A stretch of 64,000 nucleotides of DNA from Falsiroseomonas frigidaquae. GTDB taxonomy: Bacteria > Pseudomonadota > Alphaproteobacteria > Acetobacterales > Acetobacteraceae. This document shows, one piece after another, positions 28,426 to 36,903 of the stretch (positions are counted from its first letter, which is position 1; every line of letters begins with the position of its first letter). The notes below the pieces were generated by a model that made no database searches, was not told the origin of the DNA, and worked only from the letters and a program-made list of their open reading frames with translations. A program made the translations under genes and the position numbers. The DNA is taken from contig NZ_JAAVTX010000004.1 of NCBI RefSeq assembly GCF_012163145.1, positions 682,001 to 746,000 on the forward strand. The letters run 5' to 3'.

Positions 28426-29064
28426 ATGGCATTCGTCAGGGCCGCCGTACCGGGCCTTGCGCCGCCACCGGCAGCGACGGTGGAGGAGCGGGTCGCCCGC
28501 CTTGCAGATGCCGATCCAACCGTGCGCCGGCTTGCGGCACGCAGCCTGGCGGACGCGCCCGTGGCAGCCGCCGCACTGGCTGCGCGCATCGAGGACGAGG
28601 CTGATCTCCGTGTACGGGAGGCGCTGTTCGGCAGCCTCGTGTCGATCGGCGGCACCGATGTCGCGGCGCTGATGGCGCCCTTCCTGCGCAGCCAGGATGC
28701 CGGCCTGCGGAACGGCGCATTGGAATCGTTGAAGCAGATCGGCGCGGAGTCCTGCCGTGCCGCAATCGATGCTTTGGTGGTGGACGCGTCCCCGGATGTG
28801 CGGCTGCTTGCCATTGAGGTCACGCGCGCCTGGCCTGGCCCGCTGGCCGAGCCACTCCTGCGCCAGCTGATCGAGACCGATCCGCATGTGAATGTCTGCG
28901 GCGCCGCAGTGGATGTTGCGACCGAGCTTGGCAGCGCTGCGCTACTGGCGCCGCTCGCCGCCCTTCGGGCCCGCTTCGTCGATGAGCCCTTTCTCGCTTT
29001 CGCGGTCGATGTGGCGCGCGCGCGGATTGCGGGCTGGCAGCAGCCTTCGGGGCCGAAGCGCTGA
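28426..29064 (+). CDS. HEAT-repeat protein within the chemosensory operon
   Basis: The 212-residue protein consists of helical pairs of HEAT/PBS-lyase type: DADPTVRRLAARSLAD, EADLRVREALFGSLVSIG, SQDAGLRNGALESLKQIG, DASPDVRLLAIEVTRAW and DPHVNVCGAAVDVATELG. It has no enzymatic motif. HEAT proteins in che loci usually act as protein-interaction scaffolds (some bind CheA or receptors), but its partner here is unknown. The stop overlaps the cheR start (TGATG). Confidence 0.85.
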   Translation: MAFVRAAVPGLAPPPAATVEERVARLADADPTVRRLAARSLADAPVAAAALAARIEDEADLRVREALFGSLVSIGGTDVAALMAPFLRSQDAGLRNGALESLKQIGAESCRAAIDALVVDASPDVRLLAIEVTRAWPGPLAEPLLRQLIETDPHVNVCGAAVDVATELGSAALLAPLAALRARFVDEPFLAFAVDVARARIAGWQQPSGPKR

Positions 29065-29951
29065 TGCCCCCACTCTCCGCGACCGCAACGGGAAGCCGTG
29101 CCGCGCTGGACGCCGCCGGCATTACTGAATCCGACTACCTGCGCTTCTGCGAGTACTTCTATCGCCGAACCGGAATCGCCTTCGGCGACAACAAGCGCTA
29201 CTTCGTCGACAAGCGCCTGATCGAGCGCATGCACGCCACCGGACATGGCAGCTTCGAACCCTACTTCCTGAGCCTCAGGCGCTTCGATGCCCAGGCCGAG
29301 ATCGAGCGCCTGACCAACCTCCTGACTGTCAACGAGACGTATTTCTACCGCGAGGATCACCAGTTCCACTGCCTCAGCGCCAGCATCCTGCCGGAGGTCA
29401 CCGCGGGGCGCCGGCATGGTGACCGCGTACGCATCTGGTCGATGCCGTGTTCGACCGGCGAGGAGCCCTACTCCATCGCGATCCACCTGCTTGAGAATTG
29501 GGCGCGGGTGGATGACTTCAACATCGAAATCATCGCCTCCGACATCGACACCAAGGTGCTGCGTTCGGCCGCCGAGGGCCTGTATGACGCGCGCTCGCTG
29601 CATCGTCTGCCGCGCGACCTCGTGCGGCGCTACTTCGTGACCGAAGGCGCGGACCGCTTCCGCCTGATCGATGCGATCCGGCAGTCGGTCAGCTTCACCA
29701 CGCTCAACGCGAGCGATCCGGCAGCGATGCGCGCCTATGCCGGCGTCGATGTGATCTTTTGCCGCAACATGCTGATCTACTTTGACGACAAGTCGCGCAA
29801 GCAGGTCGTTGAGTCATTCTACGACAGTCTGACCGAAGGCGGTTTCATCTGCCTCGGCCACTCCGAGTCGATGAGCAGAATCTCGCCCATCTTCAAGGCC
29901 CGCGCCTTCGCCCAGGCCATCGTCTACCAGAAACCCGGAGGTCCGCGGTGA
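29064..29951 (+). CDS. cheR: Chemotaxis methyltransferase CheR
   Basis: The 295-residue enzyme methylates receptor glutamates using S-adenosylmethionine. It has the N-terminal helical CheR domain (RFCEYFYRRTGIAFGDNKRYFVDKRL, LLTVNETYFYRE) and a Rossmann domain with the SAM loop SMPCSTGEEPYSIA. The acidic ASDIDTKVL and the family end motif VIFCRNMLIYFD follow. It has no TPR or pentapeptide tether extension. The GTG of the next receiver gene overlaps its stop. With cheB it provides adaptation for the receptors at both ends of the operon. Confidence 0.95.
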   Translation: MPPLSATATGSRAALDAAGITESDYLRFCEYFYRRTGIAFGDNKRYFVDKRLIERMHATGHGSFEPYFLSLRRFDAQAEIERLTNLLTVNETYFYREDHQFHCLSASILPEVTAGRRHGDRVRIWSMPCSTGEEPYSIAIHLLENWARVDDFNIEIIASDIDTKVLRSAAEGLYDARSLHRLPRDLVRRYFVTEGADRFRLIDAIRQSVSFTTLNASDPAAMRAYAGVDVIFCRNMLIYFDDKSRKQVVESFYDSLTEGGFICLGHSESMSRISPIFKARAFAQAIVYQKPGGPR

Positions 29952-30394
29952 CCATGCCAGACAGCCCGGCGCAGGACAGAACGGCCGGCGCCGACGCGCC
30001 CGCGAAGATCCTCGTGGTCGACGACGCAACCGTGGTGCGGCTCTACTACGGCCAGACCCTGGCTGCCGAGGGTTACGCGATGGCCGAGGCCATCAATGGC
30101 CAGGAAGGGATCGAGCGCGCGCTTTGCGAGCGCTTCGACCTCTGCGTGGTCGACGTGAACATGCCGGTGATGGATGGCTATGCCTTCGTGCGCGCGCTCC
30201 GCGCCGAACCCGCGACGGCCGCAACACCGGTTCTGATGACCAGCACCCAGTCGGGCGACGTGGATCGCCGGCTGGCGGTCGAAGCAGGGGCGAATTTCTA
30301 CCTGGTCAAGCCGGTGCAGCCGGCGGCCCTCGCCGCAACGGTCGCCGCCATGATCGGCCGCCGACCCGCGCCCCAGGAAGGATCGAGCGCATGA
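29948..30394 (+). CDS. Single-domain response regulator (CheY-like)
   Basis: The 148-residue receiver has the acidic pocket VVDDATVVR, phospho-acceptor Asp in CVVDVNMPVMDG, TSTQSG and the lysine in LVKPVQP. A proline-rich N-terminal tail of about 20 residues precedes the fold. The start is GTG 29948 (GTGA overlap with cheR) or ATG 29954. Its stop overlaps the cheA start (ATGA). It is one of three separate receivers in the cluster and could be a phosphate sink or an output for CheA. Confidence 0.9.
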   Translation: MTMPDSPAQDRTAGADAPAKILVVDDATVVRLYYGQTLAAEGYAMAEAINGQEGIERALCERFDLCVVDVNMPVMDGYAFVRALRAEPATAATPVLMTSTQSGDVDRRLAVEAGANFYLVKPVQPAALAATVAAMIGRRPAPQEGSSA

Positions 30395-32709
30395 ACGAGC
30401 TGCTGGCCAGCTTCGTCACCGAAGCGCGCGACCTGCTGGCGGAGGCCGCCGAGGATCTGCTGGCGCTGGAGCGCACACCTGACGACGAGGCCGCGATCAA
30501 CCGCCTGTTCCGCTCTGTGCATACGCTGAAAGGCTCGTCGGGACTGTTCGACGTGGCGCCGCTGACACGCATTCTGCACGCGGCCGAGGACATGTTCCAG
30601 GCGGTGCGCGAGCAGGGCGTGGCGCTGAGCGCCGAGATGGTGGACGTGGCGCTGCGCACGCTGGACCAGACCGGGCTCTGGATCGACGCGCTGGAACGCA
30701 ACCAGACCTTGCCGGACACCGCGGCCGCGGCGTCGCAGACCCTGGCGGCCACGCTCCGGGCGGCATTCGGCTCCGTCGCCACTGGCGGTGCAGCAGCCAC
30801 GGCGGCGAGCCCGGACACCGCCCCGGAGGCAGGCGCAGCCGCCGAACTCCTGGCCTGCTTCGACGCGACGCTGCGCCGCGTGCTGTCGCGCGAGTCCGGC
30901 TCCTTCCGACTGATCACCTATGAGCCTGACGAGGCCTGCTTCTTCAAGGGAGAGGACCCCTTGCATCTGGCGCTGCAGATCCCGGGCATGGCAGCGCTGG
31001 CCAGCACGGCGCGCAGCCCCTGGCAGACGCCGGACGCGCTCGACCCGTTCATGTGCAATCTGCGCTTCCACGCCCTGTCCCGCGCCGGCCACGACACGTT
31101 GGAGGCGCTGTTCCGCTATGTGCCTGAACAGGTCACGATCCTCGACATCCCGGCGGCCGCGTTGCTCCATGCGATTCCGGCAGGCGCTGCGCCGGCCACG
31201 CCCGCGGCCAACCCGCTGACGGGGGAGTTGCTCTCGGCCCAGCTCGCGCTGCTCGATGCCCCTGCGCCGGAGGCGGAACGCGCCGGCCGCTGGGCGGCGG
31301 CGGCGGACGTCGCGCGCCATGTGCTCCAGGCCGACGGCCATAACGCCGCGGCAGCGTCGGTCGCGGCGGCGCATGCCGAAGCCGAGGCAGCATGCCTGCC
31401 CGGCCGGCTGCGATCCGCGATCGCCGACGTGCTCGCCAATCTCGCAGCCGTTGTTCCTGCCTTGGCCGCCGCGCCGGCCATGCCCGGCCGGGATGCCCAG
31501 GCCCGGCCCGCCGCCGAGCCACCGGAGCGTACGGCACCGCGCACGTTGCGGATCGACCAGGAGAAGATCGACCAGATGATGAATCTGGTAGGCGAGCTGA
31601 TCGTCGCGAAGAACAGTCTTCCCTTCCTCGCCCGCCGCGCCGAGCAGCAGTTCGGCCAGCGTGAACTGGGGCGCGAGATCCAGGACCAGTACAGCGTGAT
31701 CGACCGCATCGCGCAGGAGCTGCAAGGCTCCGTCATGGCGGTGCGGATGATGCCCATGGGTCAGGTCTTCCAGCGATTTCCGCGCCTGGTCCGCGACCTC
31801 GCACGGAAGCTCGGCAAGCAGGTCGAGCTGGTGATCGAGGGCGAGCAGACGGAAGCCGACAAGAACGTCATCGAGACCCTGTTCGACCCGCTGCTGCACA
31901 TGGTGCGCAACTGCCTTGACCATGCCGTGGAGCCACCCGCGGAGCGCATCGCGCTGGGCAAGCCGGAGACCGCGATCGTCAAGCTCGCCGCCCGGCAGGA
32001 CAGCGATCAGGTCGTGATCGAGATCATCGACGACGGGCGCGGACTGGACCCCGAAAAGCTGAAGCGCAAGGCCTATGAACGCGGCCTGATCGATGAGGAC
32101 CGAATGGCCGCGATGAGCGACCATGAGGCCCGCATGTTGATCTTTGCCGCCGGATTTTCAACCGCCGCGACGATCTCCGACGTATCCGGCCGCGGTGTCG
32201 GCATGGATGTGGTGCGCAATGCGGTGGAGAAGGCCGGCGGGCGCGTAGCGCTGTCGAGCGAGCTTGGGCGTGGGACGACGGTACGGCTCAACCTGCCGCT
32301 CAGCATGGCGGTGACGCGGGTGATGACCGTGACGCTGCATGAGCGGCTGTTCGGCATCCCGATGGACCTGATCCGGGAGACGGTACGCGTGCCGGCGGCA
32401 GACATCCTGCGTATCAAATCAAGCGAAGCCTTCCTGCTGCGTGACCGGGTGGTACCGCTGCTCCGCCTGGCCTCGCTGCTCGAGATGACGGAGCCAGAAG
32501 CTGCCGGGGATGATGTCGCGGTGCTGGTGGTACGGGTTGGCGGGCAGACCATCGGGCTCGGCATCACTGCATTCGGCGAGGGCATGGAAGTCATTCTTAA
32601 ACCGCTGGCTGGCATGCTGGCCGCTCTCGGCGGCTACGCCGGCACCGCGCTCCTCGGCGACGGGCGGGTTCTCCTGGTGCTCGATCTGAAGGAGTTGATC
32701 GCGACATGA
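30391..32709 (+). CDS. cheA: Chemotaxis histidine kinase CheA
   Basis: The 772-residue kinase shows P1 with phospho-acceptor His44 (SVHTLKGSSG) and a P2-position domain at about 155-265 (EPDEACFFKGEDPLHLALQIPG) of the variant seen in some non-enteric CheAs. A long Ala/Pro-rich linker follows, then the P3 dimerisation helix (EKIDQMMNLVGELIVAKNSL, about 386). P4 has HMVRNCLDHAVE, DDGRGLDPEKL and GRGVGMDVVRNAV, and P5 is a CheW-like domain. It lacks a fused receiver. ATG 30391 overlaps the receiver stop; upstream frame to 30124 is spurious. All ATP-binding boxes are intact, so it should be an active kinase controlled by the two receptors via the CheW scaffold. Confidence 0.95.
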   Translation: MNELLASFVTEARDLLAEAAEDLLALERTPDDEAAINRLFRSVHTLKGSSGLFDVAPLTRILHAAEDMFQAVREQGVALSAEMVDVALRTLDQTGLWIDALERNQTLPDTAAAASQTLAATLRAAFGSVATGGAAATAASPDTAPEAGAAAELLACFDATLRRVLSRESGSFRLITYEPDEACFFKGEDPLHLALQIPGMAALASTARSPWQTPDALDPFMCNLRFHALSRAGHDTLEALFRYVPEQVTILDIPAAALLHAIPAGAAPATPAANPLTGELLSAQLALLDAPAPEAERAGRWAAAADVARHVLQADGHNAAAASVAAAHAEAEAACLPGRLRSAIADVLANLAAVVPALAAAPAMPGRDAQARPAAEPPERTAPRTLRIDQEKIDQMMNLVGELIVAKNSLPFLARRAEQQFGQRELGREIQDQYSVIDRIAQELQGSVMAVRMMPMGQVFQRFPRLVRDLARKLGKQVELVIEGEQTEADKNVIETLFDPLLHMVRNCLDHAVEPPAERIALGKPETAIVKLAARQDSDQVVIEIIDDGRGLDPEKLKRKAYERGLIDEDRMAAMSDHEARMLIFAAGFSTAATISDVSGRGVGMDVVRNAVEKAGGRVALSSELGRGTTVRLNLPLSMAVTRVMTVTLHERLFGIPMDLIRETVRVPAADILRIKSSEAFLLRDRVVPLLRLASLLEMTEPEAAGDDVAVLVVRVGGQTIGLGITAFGEGMEVILKPLAGMLAALGGYAGTALLGDGRVLLVLDLKELIAT

Positions 32710-32737
32710 CCACCCTGCACCGGCCGGCCAAGGCGCC

Positions 32738-32995
32738 ATGAGCATCCGACGCGACGGCGACGGCATCCTGCTCGAGGGCGTCTGCCCGATCGAGGATGCC
32801 GAGGCCATGCTGCGCCACGCCCAGGAGGGTGCCGGCTTTGTCGACTGGAGCGGCTGCACGCATCTGCATGCGGCCTGCCTGCAGGTGCTGCTGTCCAGCG
32901 GCCTCGCCTTGCGCGGCACGCCGGCCTCGCCGCTTCTCGCCCAATGGCTGGTGCCCATGCTGCCGGTCGCAAGCACCCAACTGAGTGAGGCCTGA
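32738..32995 (+). CDS. Small STAS-like protein
   Basis: The 85-residue protein begins with an alternating beta pattern (IRRDGDGILLEGVCPIEDAEAM) and has a FVDWSGCTHLHAACLQVLLSSG block. That resembles the phospho-site strand and helix of STAS proteins (vDlSgvtxlxsaxLqvLl), with Ser/Cys/Thr where anti-sigma antagonists carry the phosphorylated Ser. Such mini-STAS proteins occur between cheA and cheY in several alphaproteobacterial and spirochaetal che clusters. The start lies 28 bases after cheA; cheY begins 3 bases later. A link to the stressosome at the operon end is attractive but unproven. Confidence 0.7.
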   Translation: MSIRRDGDGILLEGVCPIEDAEAMLRHAQEGAGFVDWSGCTHLHAACLQVLLSSGLALRGTPASPLLAQWLVPMLPVASTQLSEA

Positions 32996-32998
32996 GCC

Positions 32999-33370
32999 AT
33001 GGCTGCCGTCCTGGTACTCGACGATTCCGCGACCATGGTCATGAGCCTCTCGCGCATCCTGAAGAACGCCGGCCACACCGTCGATACCGGCGCCGATGGG
33101 CGCGAAGGCGTGGCCAAGCTGACTGGCGGGTTGAAGCCGGCAATCATCCTGACCGACCTGAACATGCCGAACATGGACGGCATCGCCTTCATCAAGGAGG
33201 CACGGCGCAACGCCGCCACGCGTTTCACGCCGATCGTGGTGCTGACCACGGAATCAAGCGCCGGCAAGCGTGAGGAAGCGCGCGCTGCCGGCGCCTCCGC
33301 CTGGTTGATCAAGCCGACGGAGCCGAATGCGCTGCTCTCCACCTTGAAGCAGTTACTGCCGGCGGCATGA
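32999..33370 (+). CDS. Single-domain response regulator CheY
   Basis: The 123-residue protein is a minimal receiver of CheY length. It has LVLDDSATMVMSLSRIL, phospho-acceptor Asp in IILTDLNMPNMDGI, the switch threonine in VVLTTESS and lysine in LIKPTEP. No output domain is present. ATG 32999 is 3 bases after the STAS-like stop; its own stop overlaps the next ATG. The MPNMDG and KPTEP variants are typical of CheYs encoded beside cheA in alphaproteobacteria. Confidence 0.92.
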   Translation: MAAVLVLDDSATMVMSLSRILKNAGHTVDTGADGREGVAKLTGGLKPAIILTDLNMPNMDGIAFIKEARRNAATRFTPIVVLTTESSAGKREEARAAGASAWLIKPTEPNALLSTLKQLLPAA

Positions 33371-33813
33371 GCATGGCCTCGGCTCATTCGCCCAGCTCGG
33401 CATCGGCCGCGGCCGACGCCGAGGAACGCCTGGCTTGCGCGGTCCTCGCCGCGCAGGTGCTTGCATTGCGCGAGGAGTTTCGTGTTGTCGCACTGTCGGA
33501 CCAGATCTGGACCGCAAGCGAGACGCTGACGCGCCTGGCCGATCCGGCGGCGGCAGTCGATGCCGCGACGCTGGAGCAGGTCGCGCGCATGCTGGAGACC
33601 CATGCCTTCCTGCAGGCCCAGAGCTTCGACCGCGCCAGCCAGATGGCCGATACCGTGGCCACCGGGCTGCGCGCGCTTGCCGCCTCCGAACGGCCGCCGG
33701 GCGCCCGCCTCGCCGCGCTTGACCTGCTAGGGCTGTATGTCTGCGAGGAGCAGCGCCGCGTTCATGATGCGGTGGTCAACCCGATGCCGGACAGCCCAAG
33801 GGAAACATCGTGA
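33367..33813 (+). CDS. Helical protein of unknown function in the che operon
   Basis: This 148-residue protein is almost all helix by composition: Ala/Leu/Glu-rich segments AEERLACAVLAAQVLALREEF, DAATLEQVARMLETHAFLQAQSFDRASQMAD and ALDLLGLYVCEEQRRVHDAVV. The position in the operon (after cheY, before a receptor, both by 4-bp overlaps) and the four-helix look suggest a CheZ-like or receptor-associated adaptor. I see no CheZ signature (no QDLTGQ), so no function is assigned. Confidence 0.65.
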   Translation: MSMASAHSPSSASAAADAEERLACAVLAAQVLALREEFRVVALSDQIWTASETLTRLADPAAAVDAATLEQVARMLETHAFLQAQSFDRASQMADTVATGLRALAASERPPGARLAALDLLGLYVCEEQRRVHDAVVNPMPDSPRETS

Positions 33814-34955
33814 ACGGACGCGAAGCCTGTTTCCCGCTCGGCCATGGCGCAGCCGGAATCGCGATCCTGGTTTCGGCTGGGTCCTCGCTGCCGGTTACGC
33901 TGCTGGGCGCCGCCGTCACCACGCTCTCGATCACCGCGCTGCTGCTGCGCCGCCCCTGGAGGCGCCAGGCCCCGGTCGGCGTGCTGGAATCATCCAACGA
34001 TGCCGACGCCGTGGCACCGCTGGGGCATGACGGCATGGCGCTCGCCGTCGCCTCGGGCGGCACGTCGCGCGACATGGAAACCGCGCTGCGCCTGCTCGGC
34101 TCCACCATCGTCGAACAGGTGGATACCTCGGTACGCACGGTGCTGGAGGAAAACCACCAGATGCGCGAGATGGCGAGTGAGATGGCCTCCGCGGCGGAGC
34201 AGGCCAAGACACAGTTCTACCACTCCATGCAGCGCGCCACGCAATCCGAAGCGAGCATCGAGGAACTGCAATCCTTCAGTGGCGAGCTTGCCGGGTCGAT
34301 CGGGGTGATCGGCGCGGCGGTCGGCAGTTCCATCGCCATCGTCAAGGACGCAACCGCGCGTGCGGCCGCGACGCGCGCCTGCGTGGAGACCATGGCGCAG
34401 CTATCGGACGCGGTTGCCGAGGCAATCCGGATGATCGACCAGATCGCGCGGCAGACCCGGATGCTGGCGCTCAACGCCACGATCGAAGCAGCACGCGCCG
34501 GTGCCGCCGGCAGCGGCTTCGCAGTGGTGGCTGAAGAGGTCAAGCAACTCGCGAGACAGACCGCGGAAGCAACGCAGACCATCGGTGCCAAGCTGGCCGA
34601 ACAGAATGCCATGGTGGCGAGCGTCGTTCTTTCACTGCAGGAGCTGACGGGTACGATCGAGAGCGTCGACCAGGCCAGCGGATCCATCGGCCGCGCCATT
34701 GCGGACCAGGAAGGCATCGCGCTGCGCGTCACCTCCAGCCTCACGCAGATGCGCGACGCCGTCTTCACCCTCTCGCGTGAGATACGCGAAGCGGCACAGA
34801 TCGCGGCCAATAGCGGAATGCTGTCGGACCTGGTCCTGGAGACTGCGAATTCCGTCGATGGGCTGATGAACGGTCTCAAGGTGAAGCTAAGCGATATCGG
34901 TGAGGGCATGATCCCGAACGGTTCGGACGCCGCCCGCCGGCGTGACGCGGCCTGA
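33810..34955 (+). CDS. Membrane-anchored methyl-accepting chemotaxis protein
   Basis: The 381-residue receptor has an N-terminal hydrophobic hairpin (residues about 12-47: AAGIAILVSAGSSLP, TLLGAAVTTLSITALLL) with no periplasmic ligand domain between the two helices. A cytoplasmic coiled coil follows. The signalling tip is QIARQTRMLALNATIEAARAG with GFAVVAEEVKQLARQTAEAT (about 210-250). With so little outside the membrane it should sense membrane state, or a signal in the cytoplasm or relayed by a partner. The GTG start overlaps the preceding stop (GTGA). It sits 6 bases before the LOV kinase gene. Confidence 0.92.
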   Translation: MNGREACFPLGHGAAGIAILVSAGSSLPVTLLGAAVTTLSITALLLRRPWRRQAPVGVLESSNDADAVAPLGHDGMALAVASGGTSRDMETALRLLGSTIVEQVDTSVRTVLEENHQMREMASEMASAAEQAKTQFYHSMQRATQSEASIEELQSFSGELAGSIGVIGAAVGSSIAIVKDATARAAATRACVETMAQLSDAVAEAIRMIDQIARQTRMLALNATIEAARAGAAGSGFAVVAEEVKQLARQTAEATQTIGAKLAEQNAMVASVVLSLQELTGTIESVDQASGSIGRAIADQEGIALRVTSSLTQMRDAVFTLSREIREAAQIAANSGMLSDLVLETANSVDGLMNGLKVKLSDIGEGMIPNGSDAARRRDAA

Positions 34956-34961
34956 TCGGCC

Positions 34962-36524
34962 ATGCCCGGCCGGCTTTGCCCTGGGTCATCCACATCGCCA
35001 GGCGGCGGGGCGCGCATGGCGCGCGCGCTGGGGCTGGCGCGGATCGCCTGCTTCGAGATGGAAGCGGGAAAGGACGGTGCCTGGCGCTGGTTCGGTGCGA
35101 CCTTCGGCATCACCGGCGTCGACGGGCCGGAGGGGCGCGCGCGGCTGCTGGAGGCCGTCTTCGATGCCGACCGCCCGAGCCTATGGGTCTTGTTGAGCGA
35201 GGAAGGCGCTGCAGCCGCAGACAACGGCCTGCTGAGCGTGGAGATCCGCATCCTGACCGCGCATGGCGGCAGCCTGGACCTGCAATGCGAGGTCACGGCC
35301 GAGCCTGCGTCGCCGTTCGGGCCGGCCACCCTGATCGGCACCATCCGCGACGTCACCCACGAACGGCGCTTCGAGGCCGACCTCAGCGAGCTGGTGCGGC
35401 ACAACCACCTGCTTCTGGCGACCATCGATGCCTGTCCGCTCAGCATCACGGTTTCCGACATGACGCGGCCGGACGCGCCGCTGATCTATGCCAACCGGCG
35501 GTTTCTCGAGATCACCGGCTACCAGGCCGATGAAGTGATCGGGCACAACTGCCGCTTCCTCCAGGGTCCGGGTACGGACCGCACGGCGGTGGAGCGCATC
35601 CGCGGCGCGATCGCGCGCGGAGAGCAGACCGAGCTTCGGCTGCTGAACTACACGCGGGCCGGCGAGCCCTTCCTCAACAACCTGATGCTGTCGCCGTTGC
35701 GCGACGAGGCCGGCGCGCTCAGCGCCTATCTGGGCCTGCAGGAGGATGTGACACTTGAGGCCGCGCGGAGCGAGGCCGAGGCGCAGCGCCAGAAGATGGA
35801 GGCGCTCGGGCGGATGATGGGCGGGGTGGCGCATGAGGTGAACAACATGCTCCAGCCGATCGCCCTGCTCGCGCAGCATCTGCTCGACGCCGGGCTCGCG
35901 CAGGGCGAGGCGCGCGAGCATGTAGAGGTGGTACTGGATTGCAGCCTCAAGGCGCGCCAGATCATTGGCGACCTGCTCACCTTCTCCCGCCCTGCCACCC
36001 GCCTTGCGCAGCGCCACGCGGCCGCGGCACTGATGCAGGACGCCCTGCGCCTGGTGCGCCCGGCGCTGCCCGCCGGCATCGCCCTGGTGGTGCAGATCCG
36101 CGAGACGCTGCCGGATGTGGCCATCGAGCGCACGGTCTTCGCACAGATCGTCCTGAACCTTGCCACCAACGCGGCCGCAGCCATGCAGGGCAGCGGCCGC
36201 CTGTCAGTTACCGTCGAGCCAATGCCATCGGCGCTGCCGATCGAGGCGCCTTCCCTGGCTGGCGGGCTCCGGATCCGCGTCATCGACACCGGCTGCGGCA
36301 TGGACCGCGTGACCCTCGACCGTGCCTTCGAACCCTTCTTCACCACCAAGCCGGTCGGCCAGGGCACCGGGCTTGGCCTGCCGATGGTCTATGGCCTGGT
36401 CCGCGAAGCCGGCGGCAGCATCACGTTGCAAAGCCAGCCTGGAATCGGGACCGCCGTGACGATCCTGCTGCCCCCTGCCCCGCCCGAGGAGATGCCCGCC
36501 CATGGCCACCATCCTGGTCATTGA
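34962..36524 (+). CDS. LOV-domain (blue-light type) PAS histidine kinase
   Basis: This 520-residue soluble kinase has a PAS-like N-terminal domain (about 20-130) ending GTIRDVTHERRFEADL. A second PAS domain of LOV type follows (about 140-260), and then HisKA (VAHEVNNMLQPIALL) and HATPase (LNLATNAAAA, DTGCGMD, GTGLGLPMVYGLV). The LOV signature GHNCRFLQ contains the photoactive cysteine (Cys197), and the FMN-binding NRRFLEITGY, NNLMLSPL and YLGLQEDVT segments are present. Blue light should form a cysteinyl-flavin adduct and change kinase activity. The start is ATG 34962 or ATG 35016. Its end overlaps the next receiver by 23 bases, implying a kinase-regulator pair. Confidence 0.9.
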   Translation: MPGRLCPGSSTSPGGGARMARALGLARIACFEMEAGKDGAWRWFGATFGITGVDGPEGRARLLEAVFDADRPSLWVLLSEEGAAAADNGLLSVEIRILTAHGGSLDLQCEVTAEPASPFGPATLIGTIRDVTHERRFEADLSELVRHNHLLLATIDACPLSITVSDMTRPDAPLIYANRRFLEITGYQADEVIGHNCRFLQGPGTDRTAVERIRGAIARGEQTELRLLNYTRAGEPFLNNLMLSPLRDEAGALSAYLGLQEDVTLEAARSEAEAQRQKMEALGRMMGGVAHEVNNMLQPIALLAQHLLDAGLAQGEAREHVEVVLDCSLKARQIIGDLLTFSRPATRLAQRHAAAALMQDALRLVRPALPAGIALVVQIRETLPDVAIERTVFAQIVLNLATNAAAAMQGSGRLSVTVEPMPSALPIEAPSLAGGLRIRVIDTGCGMDRVTLDRAFEPFFTTKPVGQGTGLGLPMVYGLVREAGGSITLQSQPGIGTAVTILLPPAPPEEMPAHGHHPGH

Positions 36525-36903
36525 AGACGTGTCCGCCGTGCTGCTTTCGCTGCGCATCGTGCTGCAGGGCGCCGGCCACAAGGTTACCGGAGCCGGGGAC
36601 GGAGCCGCTGGGCTTGAGCTGATTGCGGGCGGCGGCTTCGACCTCGTCATCACCGATATCTGGATGCCGGGCCTGAGCGGTGCCGAGGTCATCCGTGCCG
36701 GACGCGCGCAATCGCCGCGCACGCGCTTCCTGGCGATCAGCGGCGGCGATCCGAACAGCGAGTCTCGCCCCGAATGCCTGGCCTCGGACGCTTTCGGCGC
36801 AGACCGCCTGCTGTCGAAGCCCTTCGAGAAGGAGGCCCTGCTGCGCGAGGTCGCCCTGCTGCTCGATCCCGCCCCTGCCAACTCACAAGGAAGGACTCCA
36901 TGA
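36502..36903 (+). CDS. Single-domain response regulator partner of the LOV kinase
   Basis: The 133-residue receiver has VIEDVSAVLLSLRIVL (the second acidic residue of the pocket is D), phospho-acceptor Asp in LVITDIWMPGLSG, the switch serine in LAISGGDPN and lysine in LLSKPFEKE. There is no output domain. It overlaps the LOV kinase gene by 23 bases and the RsbR gene by 4. This makes it the natural phospho-acceptor of the kinase and a physical bridge between the light kinase and the stressosome genes. Confidence 0.9.
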   Translation: MATILVIEDVSAVLLSLRIVLQGAGHKVTGAGDGAAGLELIAGGGFDLVITDIWMPGLSGAEVIRAGRAQSPRTRFLAISGGDPNSESRPECLASDAFGADRLLSKPFEKEALLREVALLLDPAPANSQGRTP

